Shown here: piece by piece, positions 16,200 through 25,798 of the stretch
Layout: each line of letters begins with the position of its first letter
Position numbering within the stretch: the first letter of the stretch is position 1
DNA from: Sherwoodlollariibacterium sp049275655
GTDB lineage: Bacteria; Omnitrophota; Gorgyraeia; Gygaellales; Profunditerraquicolaceae
Assembly: GCA_049275655.1 (NCBI GenBank)
Contig: JBASUY010000030.1
Coordinates: 124,001-188,000 of the forward strand
Reading direction: 5' to 3'
Length of the DNA stretch: 64,000 nt
Notes under the pieces: generated by a model
What the model was told of the DNA's origin: nothing
Database searches by the model: none
The model's input: the letters and a program-made list of their open reading frames with translations, nothing else
Made by a program: the position numbers and the translations under genes

Positions 16200-18274
16200 A
16201 TCTTTCTGGCGATCCTCTCTACTATGTATGACTCAATAATATCACCTTCCATTAGTTGGTCAAATCCTGCTAAGCTTATACCGCATTCAAATCCTTCTAA
16301 AACTTCGCGCACATCATCTTTAAACCTTTTTAAGGAAGAGAGTTTACCTGTAAAGACCTCTTGCCCGTTCCTTGTCAAGATAACTAAACAAGTACGGTTA
16401 AACTTGCCTTTAACTACAAAACACCCGGCTACAGTCCCTGACTTAGAGAGCTTAAAGACCTTCCTTACCTCTGCTTTACCTAAGAAAACTTTTTTTATCT
16501 TAGGCTCAAGCATCCCCTCTAAAGCAGCTTTTATGTCGGCTGCCAATTCATAAATAATATTATAGGTCTTTACATCCACCCCTTCCTTAGCAATAAGCTC
16601 TTTTGCTAAATCATCTATCTCTATATTAAACCCTAGTATTAAAGCATCCGAGGCCGCCGCCAAGACAACATCCGAACTATTAATGTTTCCTACAGCTGAA
16701 TGTATAAACTCTATTCTAATCTCTGTAACATTAAGCTTATCTAAAGTCTCCTTTATCGCCTCAAGTGAGCCTTGCATATCTGCCTTCAAGATAAGCCTTA
16801 ATTCCTTTATCTTACCTTCGCTAATCTGATTATGCAAATCCTCAAGGCTTACTCTTTTTACCGGCTTAACCTGCTCTTCTCTATCCTTTTGAACCCTTAA
16901 TTCAACTAACTCTTTGGCTTCTTTTTCGTCGGCAATGGTAAAAAATTGCTCTCCTGCTAAAGGGACGCCGGAGATTCCTAAGACCTCAACCGGCTCCGAA
17001 GGGGCTGCGCTCGTTACTGCCTGCGCACGGTCATTAAACATTGCCCTTATCTTGCCGTAAAAGTTGCCTACAATTATATTCTCATTTAAGCGTAAGGTTC
17101 CATTTTGCACAAGAAGCGTTGCAACCGGGCCCCTACCCTTAGACATCTCTGCTTCTATAACAACCCCGCGGGCTAAGCGATTAGGATTTGCCTTTAACTC
17201 TAACATCTGCGACTCTAAAATAATCATCTCTAAGAGATCGTCGATACCTTCTCTTGTCTTAGCTGAAACAGGGACTACAATAGTCCTGCCCCCCCAATCC
17301 TCGGCAGTTAAGTCAAGCTTAGCTAATTGTTTCTTAACCCGGTCAATATCAACTCCTTGCTTGTCAATTTTATTTATCGCCACTATTATTGATACTCCTG
17401 CTGCTTTAGCATGGTCAATAGCCTCCTCGGTTTGGGGCATAACACCATCATCCGCAGCTACTACTAAAACTACAATATCGGTAATCTTTGCCCCGCGTAA
17501 ACGCATAGCAGTAAAGGCCTCATGCCCGGGAGTATCTAAAAAAGTTATCTCTCCGTTTGGTAATCTAACCCGGTAAGCTCCGATATGTTGGGTAATCCCT
17601 CCGTATTCGTTTTCAGCAACCTTAGTCTTTCTTATCGCATCCAATAAAGAAGTCTTGCCATGATCAACATGCCCCATAAAGGTTACTACCGGAGAGCGCG
17701 CCTTAAGGTCCTTAGCAGAATCAGATAAGTTATGCGCGCTTAAAGCTAATTCTTCCCCTTTTAAGGCTTTCTTAACCTTAAAATTATATTTTTGGCAGAC
17801 ACTAATTACAGTCTCTTCATCTAAAGACTGGTTTATCCCTGCCATTATCTTCATCCCCATAAGCAGTTTAATAATAGCCGAGGGCTTTTCTTGCAGTTTT
17901 ATTGAAAGATCCTTTAATGTAATAGGAAACTCCAATTCTAATTCTCTTAACTCCACGACAACCGGAGTAGCAACACTAACATCAACCTTTACTTGAGGCT
18001 GAATATCCTCTTGAATCTTGACATTATCCTCAACCTTGCCTTTAATAGTGCTCTTAGGCTTAATTTCTGGTATAGGCTTCTGCTTAGGTTTTACTACCCT
18101 CTTGGTTAAAATAGGGGGTACCTTAGCTGTTTTTTTTGGTTTAGGAGCAACTATCTTTTTTGTGCCCTTTACAGGAGGCTTAGTCTTTTTAACTTCCTTT
18201 TTAACTACCGCCTTTTTAGGCTTCAGAGAAGCCTTCTTCTTTACCTCTTTTTTTACCTTAACAATCTTTGCCAT
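16196..18274 (-). CDS. infB: translation initiation factor IF-2
   Basis: 692 residues. The first ~85 residues are a Lys/Pro-rich low-complexity tail (KKEVKKKASLKPKKA and similar), followed by an IF2-N helical domain (about 112-165). The G domain has GHVDHGKTSLLDAIR, a GITQHIGAYRV switch, DTPGHEAFT and NKID. C-terminal domains end in the fMet-tRNA-binding barrel, including ECGISLAGFDQLMEGDIIE. Delivers initiator tRNA to the 30S subunit. Short compared with E. coli because the N-terminal extension is small. In the canonical rimP-nusA-infB order, 5 bases after nusA. Confidence 0.97.
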   Translation of the reverse strand: MAKIVKVKKEVKKKASLKPKKAVVKKEVKKTKPPVKGTKKIVAPKPKKTAKVPPILTKRVVKPKQKPIPEIKPKSTIKGKVEDNVKIQEDIQPQVKVDVSVATPVVVELRELELEFPITLKDLSIKLQEKPSAIIKLLMGMKIMAGINQSLDEETVISVCQKYNFKVKKALKGEELALSAHNLSDSAKDLKARSPVVTFMGHVDHGKTSLLDAIRKTKVAENEYGGITQHIGAYRVRLPNGEITFLDTPGHEAFTAMRLRGAKITDIVVLVVAADDGVMPQTEEAIDHAKAAGVSIIVAINKIDKQGVDIDRVKKQLAKLDLTAEDWGGRTIVVPVSAKTREGIDDLLEMIILESQMLELKANPNRLARGVVIEAEMSKGRGPVATLLVQNGTLRLNENIIVGNFYGKIRAMFNDRAQAVTSAAPSEPVEVLGISGVPLAGEQFFTIADEKEAKELVELRVQKDREEQVKPVKRVSLEDLHNQISEGKIKELRLILKADMQGSLEAIKETLDKLNVTEIRIEFIHSAVGNINSSDVVLAAASDALILGFNIEIDDLAKELIAKEGVDVKTYNIIYELAADIKAALEGMLEPKIKKVFLGKAEVRKVFKLSKSGTVAGCFVVKGKFNRTCLVILTRNGQEVFTGKLSSLKRFKDDVREVLEGFECGISLAGFDQLMEGDIIESYIVERIARKI

Positions 18275-18279
18275 AATTT

Positions 18280-19530
18280 TTAACCTTCTCCCTTATTAAA
18301 TAATTGTTTTAATCTTTTTGCTTCAGAGATAAGCTTTTCCGCTTTTTTATCCTTAATCCCTTTGATTTGAGTTAAACCCTCAACACCTAAATTTATAAGG
18401 CTCTCTAAAGAATTGACTCCGGCTTCTTTTAAGTTAGATAAGGTTTTTTCTCCTACCCCTGCTAACTCCGAAAGAGAGGCCTTTGTCTTTTTAGCCTTCT
18501 TTGGTTTCTTCTTTGCTTTTTCAATTAGCACTTCTTCCTTTTCTAAAGCAATAAGGCCCTCTGTATCTTTCTTTTCAGAAGAATCCGCCTGCATGGATTT
18601 AGTCCTTATATCCAACTCCCAGCCAATAAGCCTAGAGGCAAGGCGGACATTTTGCCCGTGTTTTCCTATAGCCAAAGAGAGTTGATCATCTTCAACTATA
18701 ACCTCTGCCTTAAGCTTCTCCTTATCCAATTTAATCTCAGAGACCTTTGCCGGAGAAAGGGCGTTCTTAATATACTCCCGTATATCCTCATTAAAACGGA
18801 CAATATCTATCTTCTCTCCGTACAATTCATTTACGATATTGCGCACCCTATTGCCCCTCATGCCTACGCAAGCGCCTACAGAATCAACCTTATCGTTTTT
18901 AGAATATACGGATATCTTTGTCCTCTCCCCTGCCTGCCGGGATATAGACTTTATCTCTACTATACCCTCATAAATCTCCGGGACTTCAAGCTCAAATAGT
19001 TTTTTTACTAAATTCGGATGGGTGCGCGATAGTATAATCTGAGCCCCCCTTGCTTCTCTTTTTACGTCCAAAAGCAGAGCGCGTATGCGCTGGCCTTGCT
19101 TAAACTCTTCTTTCGGTGACTGCTCGCGTTTTATCAAAAGCCCTTCTGCCTTGCCTAATAAATCTATAACTATATTCCCCCTCTCGAATCTATAGACCGT
19201 CCCGCTTACAATCTCCCCTACTTTGCCCTGGAACTCATTAAAAATAACATCCTTCTCTGCTTCGCGCATCTTTTGTATTATGACTTGGCGGGCAGTAGAG
19301 GCGGCAATCCTGCCAAAATCAATAGAAGAGACCTCTTCTCCGTTTCTATAGGCGCGGATCTTCCCGTTATTCCTATTTAACTCTACCCTTAACTCCTCTT
19401 CGGGTTTTAAATCAATAACCCTCTTAGCAGCGCTTAATAATGCACTCTCAACTGCTAAAATCAAAACCTCTTTTTTAATCCCTTTTTCTCTTTCTATCTG
19501 TTCAATTATTGCAATTAATTCTTGACTCAT
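18280..19530 (-). CDS. nusA: transcription termination/antitermination factor NusA
   Basis: 416 residues. N-terminal RNA-polymerase-binding domain (about 1-125), S1 domain (GEIVSGTVYRFERGNIVID), and two KH domains (VGACVGMRGNRVRNI and LAIGKHGQNVRLASRLIGW). After a basic Lys-rich linker the C-terminus is a helix-hairpin-helix region (LAGVGEKTLSNLKEAG, LTQIKGIKDKKAEKL) that replaces the acidic repeats of E. coli. Binds elongating polymerase. Part of the rimP-nusA-infB operon. Confidence 0.97.
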   Translation of the reverse strand: MSQELIAIIEQIEREKGIKKEVLILAVESALLSAAKRVIDLKPEEELRVELNRNNGKIRAYRNGEEVSSIDFGRIAASTARQVIIQKMREAEKDVIFNEFQGKVGEIVSGTVYRFERGNIVIDLLGKAEGLLIKREQSPKEEFKQGQRIRALLLDVKREARGAQIILSRTHPNLVKKLFELEVPEIYEGIVEIKSISRQAGERTKISVYSKNDKVDSVGACVGMRGNRVRNIVNELYGEKIDIVRFNEDIREYIKNALSPAKVSEIKLDKEKLKAEVIVEDDQLSLAIGKHGQNVRLASRLIGWELDIRTKSMQADSSEKKDTEGLIALEKEEVLIEKAKKKPKKAKKTKASLSELAGVGEKTLSNLKEAGVNSLESLINLGVEGLTQIKGIKDKKAEKLISEAKRLKQLFNKGEG

Positions 19531-19548
19531 ATTTAATCTCTCCGGTTT

Positions 19549-20007
19549 TTAAATTATAAGCTTAGATTTGTTTATCTTATTATAGGGTATCTCTATTAAA
19601 CCCTCCTTTGCCCTGACTAAAACTTTTTCTTCTTCTGCGCTTTCAATAAACCCGCTCCATTCTATCTTGCCATTTAAGGGTTCGCTTAAAAAAAACCTTA
19701 CCTCTTTATTAAGCATACGCAAAAAATCTCCCCTTACTTTAAGCGGACGGTCTAATCCGGGAGAGGAAACCTCCAATATATAATCTTCTCCTACTAATCC
19801 TTCTTCGTCTAGAAAGCCCCTGAAAGAGCGGTTTAAGTCCGCACACTCACTCAAAGTAATCCCACCTGAAGGCTTATCAACTAAGACCTTTAAAATAATC
19901 TGCCCACCTTCATATCTGAGCATAAAATCCACCATAGTCAATCCAAGTGAATCCAAAGATGCCTTAAAATATGTTCCTAACCGGCTTATTAATTCCTGCC
20001 TAGTCAT
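19549..20007 (-). CDS. rimP: ribosome maturation factor RimP
   Basis: 152 residues, the usual size. Assists 30S assembly. The core signature is GGITLSECADLNRSFRGFLDEE, followed by YILEVSSPGLDRPL and a C-terminal Sm-like domain (GFIESAEEEKVLVRAKEG, EIPYNKINKSKL). Overlaps the proS stop by 8 bases; nusA follows after 18 bases. Confidence 0.95.
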   Translation of the reverse strand: MTRQELISRLGTYFKASLDSLGLTMVDFMLRYEGGQIILKVLVDKPSGGITLSECADLNRSFRGFLDEEGLVGEDYILEVSSPGLDRPLKVRGDFLRMLNKEVRFFLSEPLNGKIEWSGFIESAEEEKVLVRAKEGLIEIPYNKINKSKLII

Positions 20008-21250
20008 TAATCCTTTCTTTTAAGAAGCGTGCCACTTCTTTCATTTGCTTTAACATCTTTTCGCCTGTCGGGCGAAATTTTAATTCAAGAGCATTATCCT
20101 TAAGCGCTCTTTTGCCTATAATAACCTGATAAGGAATACCTAAGAGGTCGGTATCCTTGAACTTAACCCCTGCCCGTTCATCGCGGTCATCTAAGAGTAC
20201 GCTTATCCCCAAAGTATTTAATTCCCGGTAGATATTTAAAGCCATATCCATAATCTCCTCGCTTGTAACATCTATAGGAGTAATTATTGCCTTATAAGGC
20301 GCTACCTCAACCGGCCATATAATCCCATGCTCGTCATGATTCTGTTCAATAAGGGCAGAGATAATTCTTGAGACGCCTATGCCGTAACAACCCATTATAA
20401 TGGGGTTTAATTTTCCTTCTGCATCTAAAAAATTTGCGCCTAAAGCAAGGCTATACTTAACCCCTAACTTAAAAATATGCCCTATCTCTATAGCGTTAAA
20501 CTTATTGAGTTTAGATTTACACTTGTCACAATCATTATCAACGCCTTCTTTAAAGGATTTTGCAAAACCACATTCAGGGCAAACTAAAATTATGTCTTCT
20601 CCGTCTTTGGCTAAGACCATAAATTCGTGCGATAAGTCCCCTCCCATAACCCCGGAATCTGCCTCTATTGAAAGCACCTTAAGCCCACACCTTTTAAAAA
20701 TCTTTAGGTATGCCTGATGCATCTTTTGATAATTCCCATCAAGCCCTTCTTCATCCTTATCAAAGCTATAAGCATCTTTCATCACAAACTCACATGCCCT
20801 GATTAACCCAAAGCGCGGGCGCATCTCATCACGGAATTTTGTCTGAATCTGATAGAGTAAAAGCGGTAGCTGCTTATAGCTTGAAACATAGCCTCTTACT
20901 AACTCAGTAATAACTTCTTCATGGGTAGGCCCTAGACAGACCTTTCTGCCCTTACGGTCAACTACCTTAAACATCACCTCTCCTAAAAGTTCGTCTCTAC
21001 CTGTGCGCTGCCATAAATCTAAAGGCTGTAAAGCAGGGAGCAAAACTTCAGAAGCGCCGCAAGCATCCATCTCTTCTCTTATAATCCGTTGAATATTCTT
21101 TAATACCCTTAAGCCTAAAGGTAAATAAGAATACGCTCCTGCCATAAGCATGCGCACCAATCCTGCGCGCAAGAGCAATTGATGGCTTATTGATTCTGCC
21201 TCTTGCGGAGTCTCTTTTAAAGTAGGTATTAACGTTTTTGACCAAAACAT
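20000..21250 (-). CDS. proS: prolyl-tRNA synthetase without the INS editing domain
   Basis: 416 residues against about 570 in E. coli. Class II motifs are intact: AGAYSYLPLGLRVL and EMDACGASEVLLPAL (motif 1), TKFRDEMRPRFGLIRACEF (motif 2), and a GCYGIGVSRI segment (motif 3). The C-terminal anticodon-binding domain is present. Between SHEFMVLA (207-214) and GHIFKLG (257-263) only about 42 residues remain instead of the ~180-residue INS domain that hydrolyses Ala-tRNA(Pro). This short insert carries CxxC-x13-CxxC (C224, C227, C241, C244), a probable zinc knuckle. Editing would have to come from a free-standing ProXp-like protein elsewhere. Coupled to rimP by overlap. Confidence 0.95.
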   Translation of the reverse strand: MFWSKTLIPTLKETPQEAESISHQLLLRAGLVRMLMAGAYSYLPLGLRVLKNIQRIIREEMDACGASEVLLPALQPLDLWQRTGRDELLGEVMFKVVDRKGRKVCLGPTHEEVITELVRGYVSSYKQLPLLLYQIQTKFRDEMRPRFGLIRACEFVMKDAYSFDKDEEGLDGNYQKMHQAYLKIFKRCGLKVLSIEADSGVMGGDLSHEFMVLAKDGEDIILVCPECGFAKSFKEGVDNDCDKCKSKLNKFNAIEIGHIFKLGVKYSLALGANFLDAEGKLNPIIMGCYGIGVSRIISALIEQNHDEHGIIWPVEVAPYKAIITPIDVTSEEIMDMALNIYRELNTLGISVLLDDRDERAGVKFKDTDLLGIPYQVIIGKRALKDNALELKFRPTGEKMLKQMKEVARFLKERIND

Positions 21251-21252
21251 CT

Positions 21253-22512
21253 TTAATCCTTATTAAAAATTTCTTTTGACAACGGGACTCCTAACCTCTC
21301 AAACTTTTTAAAGAATTTCGGCACCACACCGGTAGCCTTCCATCTCCCGGATACCTTGCCTTCTACACTAACACTCTCTAAATCATAGACAAATATATCC
21401 TCTAAATTAACCTGTCCGTCGTTTAATCCATTAATCTGAGTAATATAGGTAATCTTGCGCGAACCATCTAAAAGCTGCTCTTGCTGCACTATAATATCCA
21501 TAGCCGCGGTCATCTGCCGGTGTATCGCCTCAAGGCTAATAGGTATCCCTGAAGTAAGAATCATCGTCTCTAAACGATAAATTACCTCTTGAGGAGTATT
21601 GGCATGCAAGACAGCTAAGGATCCAGTATGCCCTGAGCATATCGCCTGTAGCATATCCAATGCCTCAGAACTTCTAATCTCTCCTAAAATAATCCTCTCC
21701 GGGCGCATGCGAAGTGAATTTTTAAAAAGGTCCCTAATGCTCACCTCTCCCTTTCCTTCAATAGACTGCATCCTCGTCTCTAACCTAACAACATTAGGTT
21801 GATTTAGGCGTAGCTCCGCGGTATCCTCTATTGTGATTATCCTCTCATCATTTGATATATAGTTAGAAAGGACCCCTAAGGTAGTAGTCTTCCCGGCTCC
21901 GGTAGAGCCTGAAAACATAATATTTATCTTTGCCTTAATGCAAGCCACCAAAAAATCAGCCATACGGCTATCCAAAGTCTGCATTTTAATCAAATCTTCC
22001 ACTCCTCTTAAATCTTTTAAAAACTTTCTTATGGTAACTGATGGCCCATCTAAGGCAAGAGGAGGAATAATTATATTAACACGCGAGCCATCCTTAAGGG
22101 AAACATCATTATAAGGGCAAGACTCATCAACCCTGCGCCTTGTAGGAGCAAGGAGCTTATAGATTAAATACATAAGTTGTTTATCGTCTTCAAATGTAAT
22201 ATCAGAAAGCTTTGTTATCCCTTTCTTCTCTATAAAAATCTTCTTAGGGCCGTTTATCATTATCTCAGTAATAGAATTGTCTTTCATAAGGACGTCTATC
22301 GGGCCAAATCCTAAAAAATCATCCATAAGATCCTTGACAATCTTTGCCCTTTCTGTTTCCTGCAAAGAGATATGCTCAAGAGAAACAAAATCATTTAGAA
22401 TTTTCTTTATTATTGATTCTAAATTCTGCGAAGAGACCTCCTCAGCTGAAAAAATCCTTCCGTAACTACTAATTACTTTGTCTCTTACTTTTGCCTTAAG
22501 GTCATCTCTCAT
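21253..22512 (-). CDS. CpaF/TadA-type secretion ATPase
   Basis: 419 residues. Hexameric ATPase of type IV (Tad) pilus or type II-like secretion systems. The N-terminal domain has LGFGPIDVLMKDNSITEIMINGP. The ATPase core has Walker A FSGSTGAGKTTTLG, an Asp box in IITIEDTAELRL, Walker B RPERIILGEIR and a His box SGHTGSLAVLHANTPQEV. No pilin, prepilin peptidase or TadB/TadC membrane gene is nearby, so it is an orphan in an isoprenoid/translation operon. It overlaps ispG by four bases. The assembly it serves must be encoded elsewhere. Confidence 0.9.
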   Translation of the reverse strand: MRDDLKAKVRDKVISSYGRIFSAEEVSSQNLESIIKKILNDFVSLEHISLQETERAKIVKDLMDDFLGFGPIDVLMKDNSITEIMINGPKKIFIEKKGITKLSDITFEDDKQLMYLIYKLLAPTRRRVDESCPYNDVSLKDGSRVNIIIPPLALDGPSVTIRKFLKDLRGVEDLIKMQTLDSRMADFLVACIKAKINIMFSGSTGAGKTTTLGVLSNYISNDERIITIEDTAELRLNQPNVVRLETRMQSIEGKGEVSIRDLFKNSLRMRPERIILGEIRSSEALDMLQAICSGHTGSLAVLHANTPQEVIYRLETMILTSGIPISLEAIHRQMTAAMDIIVQQEQLLDGSRKITYITQINGLNDGQVNLEDIFVYDLESVSVEGKVSGRWKATGVVPKFFKKFERLGVPLSKEIFNKD

Positions 22513-23555
22513 CTTCTCTCCTCTATCTCTTTTAATAAATACTTAATACAATTAGAAAACTCAATCTTCTTTGTTGCTTTGCCTTTCTTAAATATCAAGC
22601 CTTCTTTCCTGCCAAAGGCAACCCCTAAATCAGCCTCTCTTGCCTCTCCCGGGCCATTTACCACACAACCCATAAGCGCTATTTTAAGTGGCTTGGCTTT
22701 TAACTTAGATACTTTCTCTTCAAATTCATTTACCAGCTTTATAAGATTAACCTCACACCTTCCACAGGTCGGGCAGCTTATAATTTCAGGGCCATAACTA
22801 CGTAAAGACAAAGACTTTAATATCTCCTTGGCAGCATAAACCTCACGTAAAGGCTTATCAGTAAGGGAAACTCTTATCGTATCCCCTATGCCTTCTAGTA
22901 AAAGTGTGCCTAAAGCGACGGCAGATTTTACTAAACCTGAATAAGAAGGGCCAGTAGCAGTAACCCCTAAATGAAGAGGATAATCGCACAACTTAGATAT
23001 CTTCCGATACGCTAATAAGGTATCCTCAATACTTGAAGCCTTAAGAGAAATAATAATGTCATGAAAATTAAAACCCTCAACCATCTTTATATAAGCAAGC
23101 GCTGATTTAACCAACCTTTCCGGCATAGAAGAGCTACCCTCTTTAACAGACCCGGAATTTACGCCAATCCTTAAAGGCAACTTTGCAGATTTAAGCTCTC
23201 TTACTACCTGATAAACTTCCTCTTTTTTATAAATATTCCCCGGATTAAGGCGAACCTTATCAACACCGCTCTCAATAGAAATTAAAGCAAGCCGATAATC
23301 AAAGTGTATATCAGCAACTAGAGGGACCCTTACTTTTCTTTTTATTCTCTTTATTGCGATGGCATCAGACTTATCCTTTATTGCAAGGCGCAAAATATCG
23401 CACCCGGTATCTTCTAAACTATTAATCTCATCTATTACTCTATTAACCTTAGATGTCTTAACCTTAACCATAGACTGCACAGAAATAGGAGAGCCGCCGC
23501 CTATACAAACCTTGCCTACTTTAACTATCTTAGTCTTTTTTCTCTTAATGGGCAT
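22509..23555 (-). CDS. ispG: 4-hydroxy-3-methylbut-2-enyl diphosphate synthase
   Basis: 348 residues. Penultimate step of the MEP isoprenoid pathway, an iron-sulphur enzyme. Motifs: VGGGSPISVQSMVK-type start (here IGGGSPISVQSMVK), VPLVADIHFDYRLAL, KVRLNPGNI, HLGVTATG and the cluster ligands in ISCPTCGRCEVNL and MGCVVNGPGEA. Together with dxr two genes upstream it shows the MEP pathway in use. Starts in a TAATG overlap with the rseP stop. Confidence 0.96.
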   Translation of the reverse strand: MPIKRKKTKIVKVGKVCIGGGSPISVQSMVKVKTSKVNRVIDEINSLEDTGCDILRLAIKDKSDAIAIKRIKRKVRVPLVADIHFDYRLALISIESGVDKVRLNPGNIYKKEEVYQVVRELKSAKLPLRIGVNSGSVKEGSSSMPERLVKSALAYIKMVEGFNFHDIIISLKASSIEDTLLAYRKISKLCDYPLHLGVTATGPSYSGLVKSAVALGTLLLEGIGDTIRVSLTDKPLREVYAAKEILKSLSLRSYGPEIISCPTCGRCEVNLIKLVNEFEEKVSKLKAKPLKIALMGCVVNGPGEAREADLGVAFGRKEGLIFKKGKATKKIEFSNCIKYLLKEIEERR

Positions 23556-24637
23556 TATCTTACAAAAAATCTGCTTATCGTATCTCCAAAGTTTTTAATT
23601 ATATCATTATAGGTGACGAATAACGCAATAAAGACCATAAAGATGACTCCAAATTTATTTATCAGGCGCTCTGTTTTAATCATCAAAGGCTTACCTCTTA
23701 GTTTTTCTAAACCCAAAAGCGCGATATGCCCTCCGTCTAATATCGGCAAAGGCAAAAGGTTAAATATGGCTAAACTTAAGCTTAGTACTGCCATAAGATG
23801 AAGAACGGCGATAAACCCTAAGCTTGTAGCTTTAGAGGTAATAAAGAATATTCCTAACGGCCCGGTCATAGATTCGCGCATAGAGAGCCTCCCGGTAAAC
23901 ATAAAACCCAATGCCCGGTAAGTCATAAGCGTTAAGGCATTTACTTTTTTAAAACTTAAAAGGAATGATTCAAAAAAGCCATGCCTAACCCTAATCACTT
24001 CATCAAAAGGCGTAACGCCTAATAAGCCTCTATTATGTTTTTGGCCTATCTGATCAAAAACGCCACTTTCTTTTATCCTAACCTCTAAGGCTAAAGGCTC
24101 TCCCTGCCTTAATAAAGAGAGGTTCACCTTTTCTTGAGAAGTCTTAGAATATACTGTTTGCTGCAACTCCTCCCAATATTCAACTTTTTTTCCGTCTATG
24201 GCTATAATCTTATCCCCTACTTTTACCCCTGCCTCCTGCGCGCCAAAACCATCTATTAACCCTCCTACTTTAGTTGTTAAAGTAGGGTAGCCAACAAAAA
24301 AGATAAACCAAAAAAGCAAAATAGCCAAGAAATAATTAAGCAAGGGGCCAAAAAATATAATCCAAAATCTCTTCCCTGGCTTTTGGAAAAAATATTCATC
24401 CGGCTTGCCCGTATATTCTTCTAAACTATCCCCGGCTAACTTAACAAATCCGCCAAGAGGAATGAGGCTAAGGCTATATTCGGTATCTTGTGCTTTTTTC
24501 TTTAAAAGTACAGGCCCGAAACCCAAAGAAAATTGCTCAACCCTAACACCTGCCCTCTTAGCAATAATAAAATGCCCAAACTCATGCACTAAAATAAGCA
24601 AGCCTAAAACAGAGAAAAAAATCAAAATAGTTAACAT
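23555..24637 (-). CDS. rseP: RseP/site-2 family intramembrane metalloprotease
   Basis: 360 residues. Cleaves transmembrane proteins such as anti-sigma factors within the inner membrane. The zinc motif HEFGH is in the first membrane segment (LVHEFGHFIIAKRAGV) and the second metal-binding motif is LPLPILDGGHIALLG. One PDZ domain lies between them (GLIDGFGAQEAGVKVGDKI), whereas E. coli RseP has two. Transmembrane segments are at the N-terminus, around residues 95-115 and at the C-terminus. Placed between dxr and ispG as in many bacteria. Confidence 0.95.
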   Translation of the reverse strand: MLTILIFFSVLGLLILVHEFGHFIIAKRAGVRVEQFSLGFGPVLLKKKAQDTEYSLSLIPLGGFVKLAGDSLEEYTGKPDEYFFQKPGKRFWIIFFGPLLNYFLAILLFWFIFFVGYPTLTTKVGGLIDGFGAQEAGVKVGDKIIAIDGKKVEYWEELQQTVYSKTSQEKVNLSLLRQGEPLALEVRIKESGVFDQIGQKHNRGLLGVTPFDEVIRVRHGFFESFLLSFKKVNALTLMTYRALGFMFTGRLSMRESMTGPLGIFFITSKATSLGFIAVLHLMAVLSLSLAIFNLLPLPILDGGHIALLGLEKLRGKPLMIKTERLINKFGVIFMVFIALFVTYNDIIKNFGDTISRFFVR

Positions 24638-24646
24638 CCAATCCTC

Positions 24647-25798
24647 CTAATGAGCTTTTAAATAACCACGCGCTTTATCCTTTGCCCAAATGTCAGCCTG
24701 TCGAATATCCTCTAAATCAGGATTAACCTTATTTTCATGTTTACGCATAACCTTGCTTACAATATCGTAAATAGAAGTAAACCTTATCTTAGCACTTAAG
24801 AAGGCATCTACGGCAACCTCATTAGCCGCATTCATCACCGCAGGCAAGGTTCCTAATTCTTTAGCTGCTTGGTAAGCTAATTTTAAACACGGAAACTTCA
24901 AGGTATCCGGGCTTTCAAAAGATAAATATTTTAATTTTACAAAATCTATATTCGACAAAGCGCTATCTAGCCTATCAGGATATGAAAGTGCATACTGAAT
25001 GGGTATGCGCATATCCGTCTTAGAAAGTTGAGCTAAGATAACCCCGTCCTTAAACTCAACCATAGAGTGAATTAAGGCCTCAGGATGAATTAAAACTTTA
25101 ATCATGCTATGGTTAATATCAAATAGAAACATCGCCTCTAAAAACTCTAACCCCTTATTCATAAGCGTTGCAGAGTCCACAGTGATCTTTCTCCCCATTT
25201 TCCATCTAGGATGCCTTAGAACCTTTGAGAGGGAGATTCTCTTTAGGACAGAAAGATTCTCTTTTAACAAGGGCCCTCCTGATGCAGTAAGATAAACCAT
25301 CTTAAGATTCCTCTTATCTTCTCCCTGCAAACACTGCCAGATTGCTGATTGCTCGCTATCAATAGGGATAATCTTTACCCTCGCCTTAGAAGCCATACGC
25401 ATAATAAGAGCCCCTGCCATTACCAATGCTTCCTTGTTCGCTAAGGCAATATCTTTTCTACTCTTTATCGCGCTAACCAAAGGAGAAAGGGCAGCTGACC
25501 CACTTATAGCAAAAACGCACTTGCCTAACGTCTTCTCTTTGGCTAACTCTACTAACCCGCTCTGCCCAAAATAAACCTTTATTCTTCTGCCGAAATACTT
25601 TTTTATTAAAAGCGCAGAGTTTCTATCTCCTACACAAACAAACTTAGGTAAAAACTCTTTAACCTGCAAGAACAAAGAAGAAGTATCTGAGTTTGCAGTT
25701 AATGCCGAAACCTTAAACTTACCCGGGAACCTCCTTATCACCTGAAGCGTATTCTTCCCTATAGAACCGGTTGAGCCGAATATAGCGACATTTTTCAT
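24647..25798 (-). CDS. dxr: 1-deoxy-D-xylulose 5-phosphate reductoisomerase
   Basis: 383 residues from the chosen start. Converts DXP to MEP with NADPH. Rossmann start VAIFGSTGSIGKNTLQVI, then ALANKEALVMAG, PIDSEQSAIWQCLQG, TASGGPL, TVDSATLMNKGLE and HPEALIHSMVE. The open frame extends 40 codons upstream, but the ATG at 25798 overlaps the cdsA stop by four bases (ATGA) and gives the family N-terminus MKNVAIFGSTGSIG, so the upstream part is not used. Confidence 0.96.
   Translation of the reverse strand: MKNVAIFGSTGSIGKNTLQVIRRFPGKFKVSALTANSDTSSLFLQVKEFLPKFVCVGDRNSALLIKKYFGRRIKVYFGQSGLVELAKEKTLGKCVFAISGSAALSPLVSAIKSRKDIALANKEALVMAGALIMRMASKARVKIIPIDSEQSAIWQCLQGEDKRNLKMVYLTASGGPLLKENLSVLKRISLSKVLRHPRWKMGRKITVDSATLMNKGLEFLEAMFLFDINHSMIKVLIHPEALIHSMVEFKDGVILAQLSKTDMRIPIQYALSYPDRLDSALSNIDFVKLKYLSFESPDTLKFPCLKLAYQAAKELGTLPAVMNAANEVAVDAFLSAKIRFTSIYDIVSKVMRKHENKVNPDLEDIRQADIWAKDKARGYLKAH

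Noticed and set aside
17064..17576. 170-residue plus-strand open frame inside infB
   Set aside because: Complement of the conserved IF-2 G domain; no independent signal.
20000..21250. proS as a truncated pseudogene
   Set aside because: Motifs 1-3 and the anticodon-binding domain are intact and the INS domain is neatly replaced by a Cys4 insert, so it is a short functional variant.
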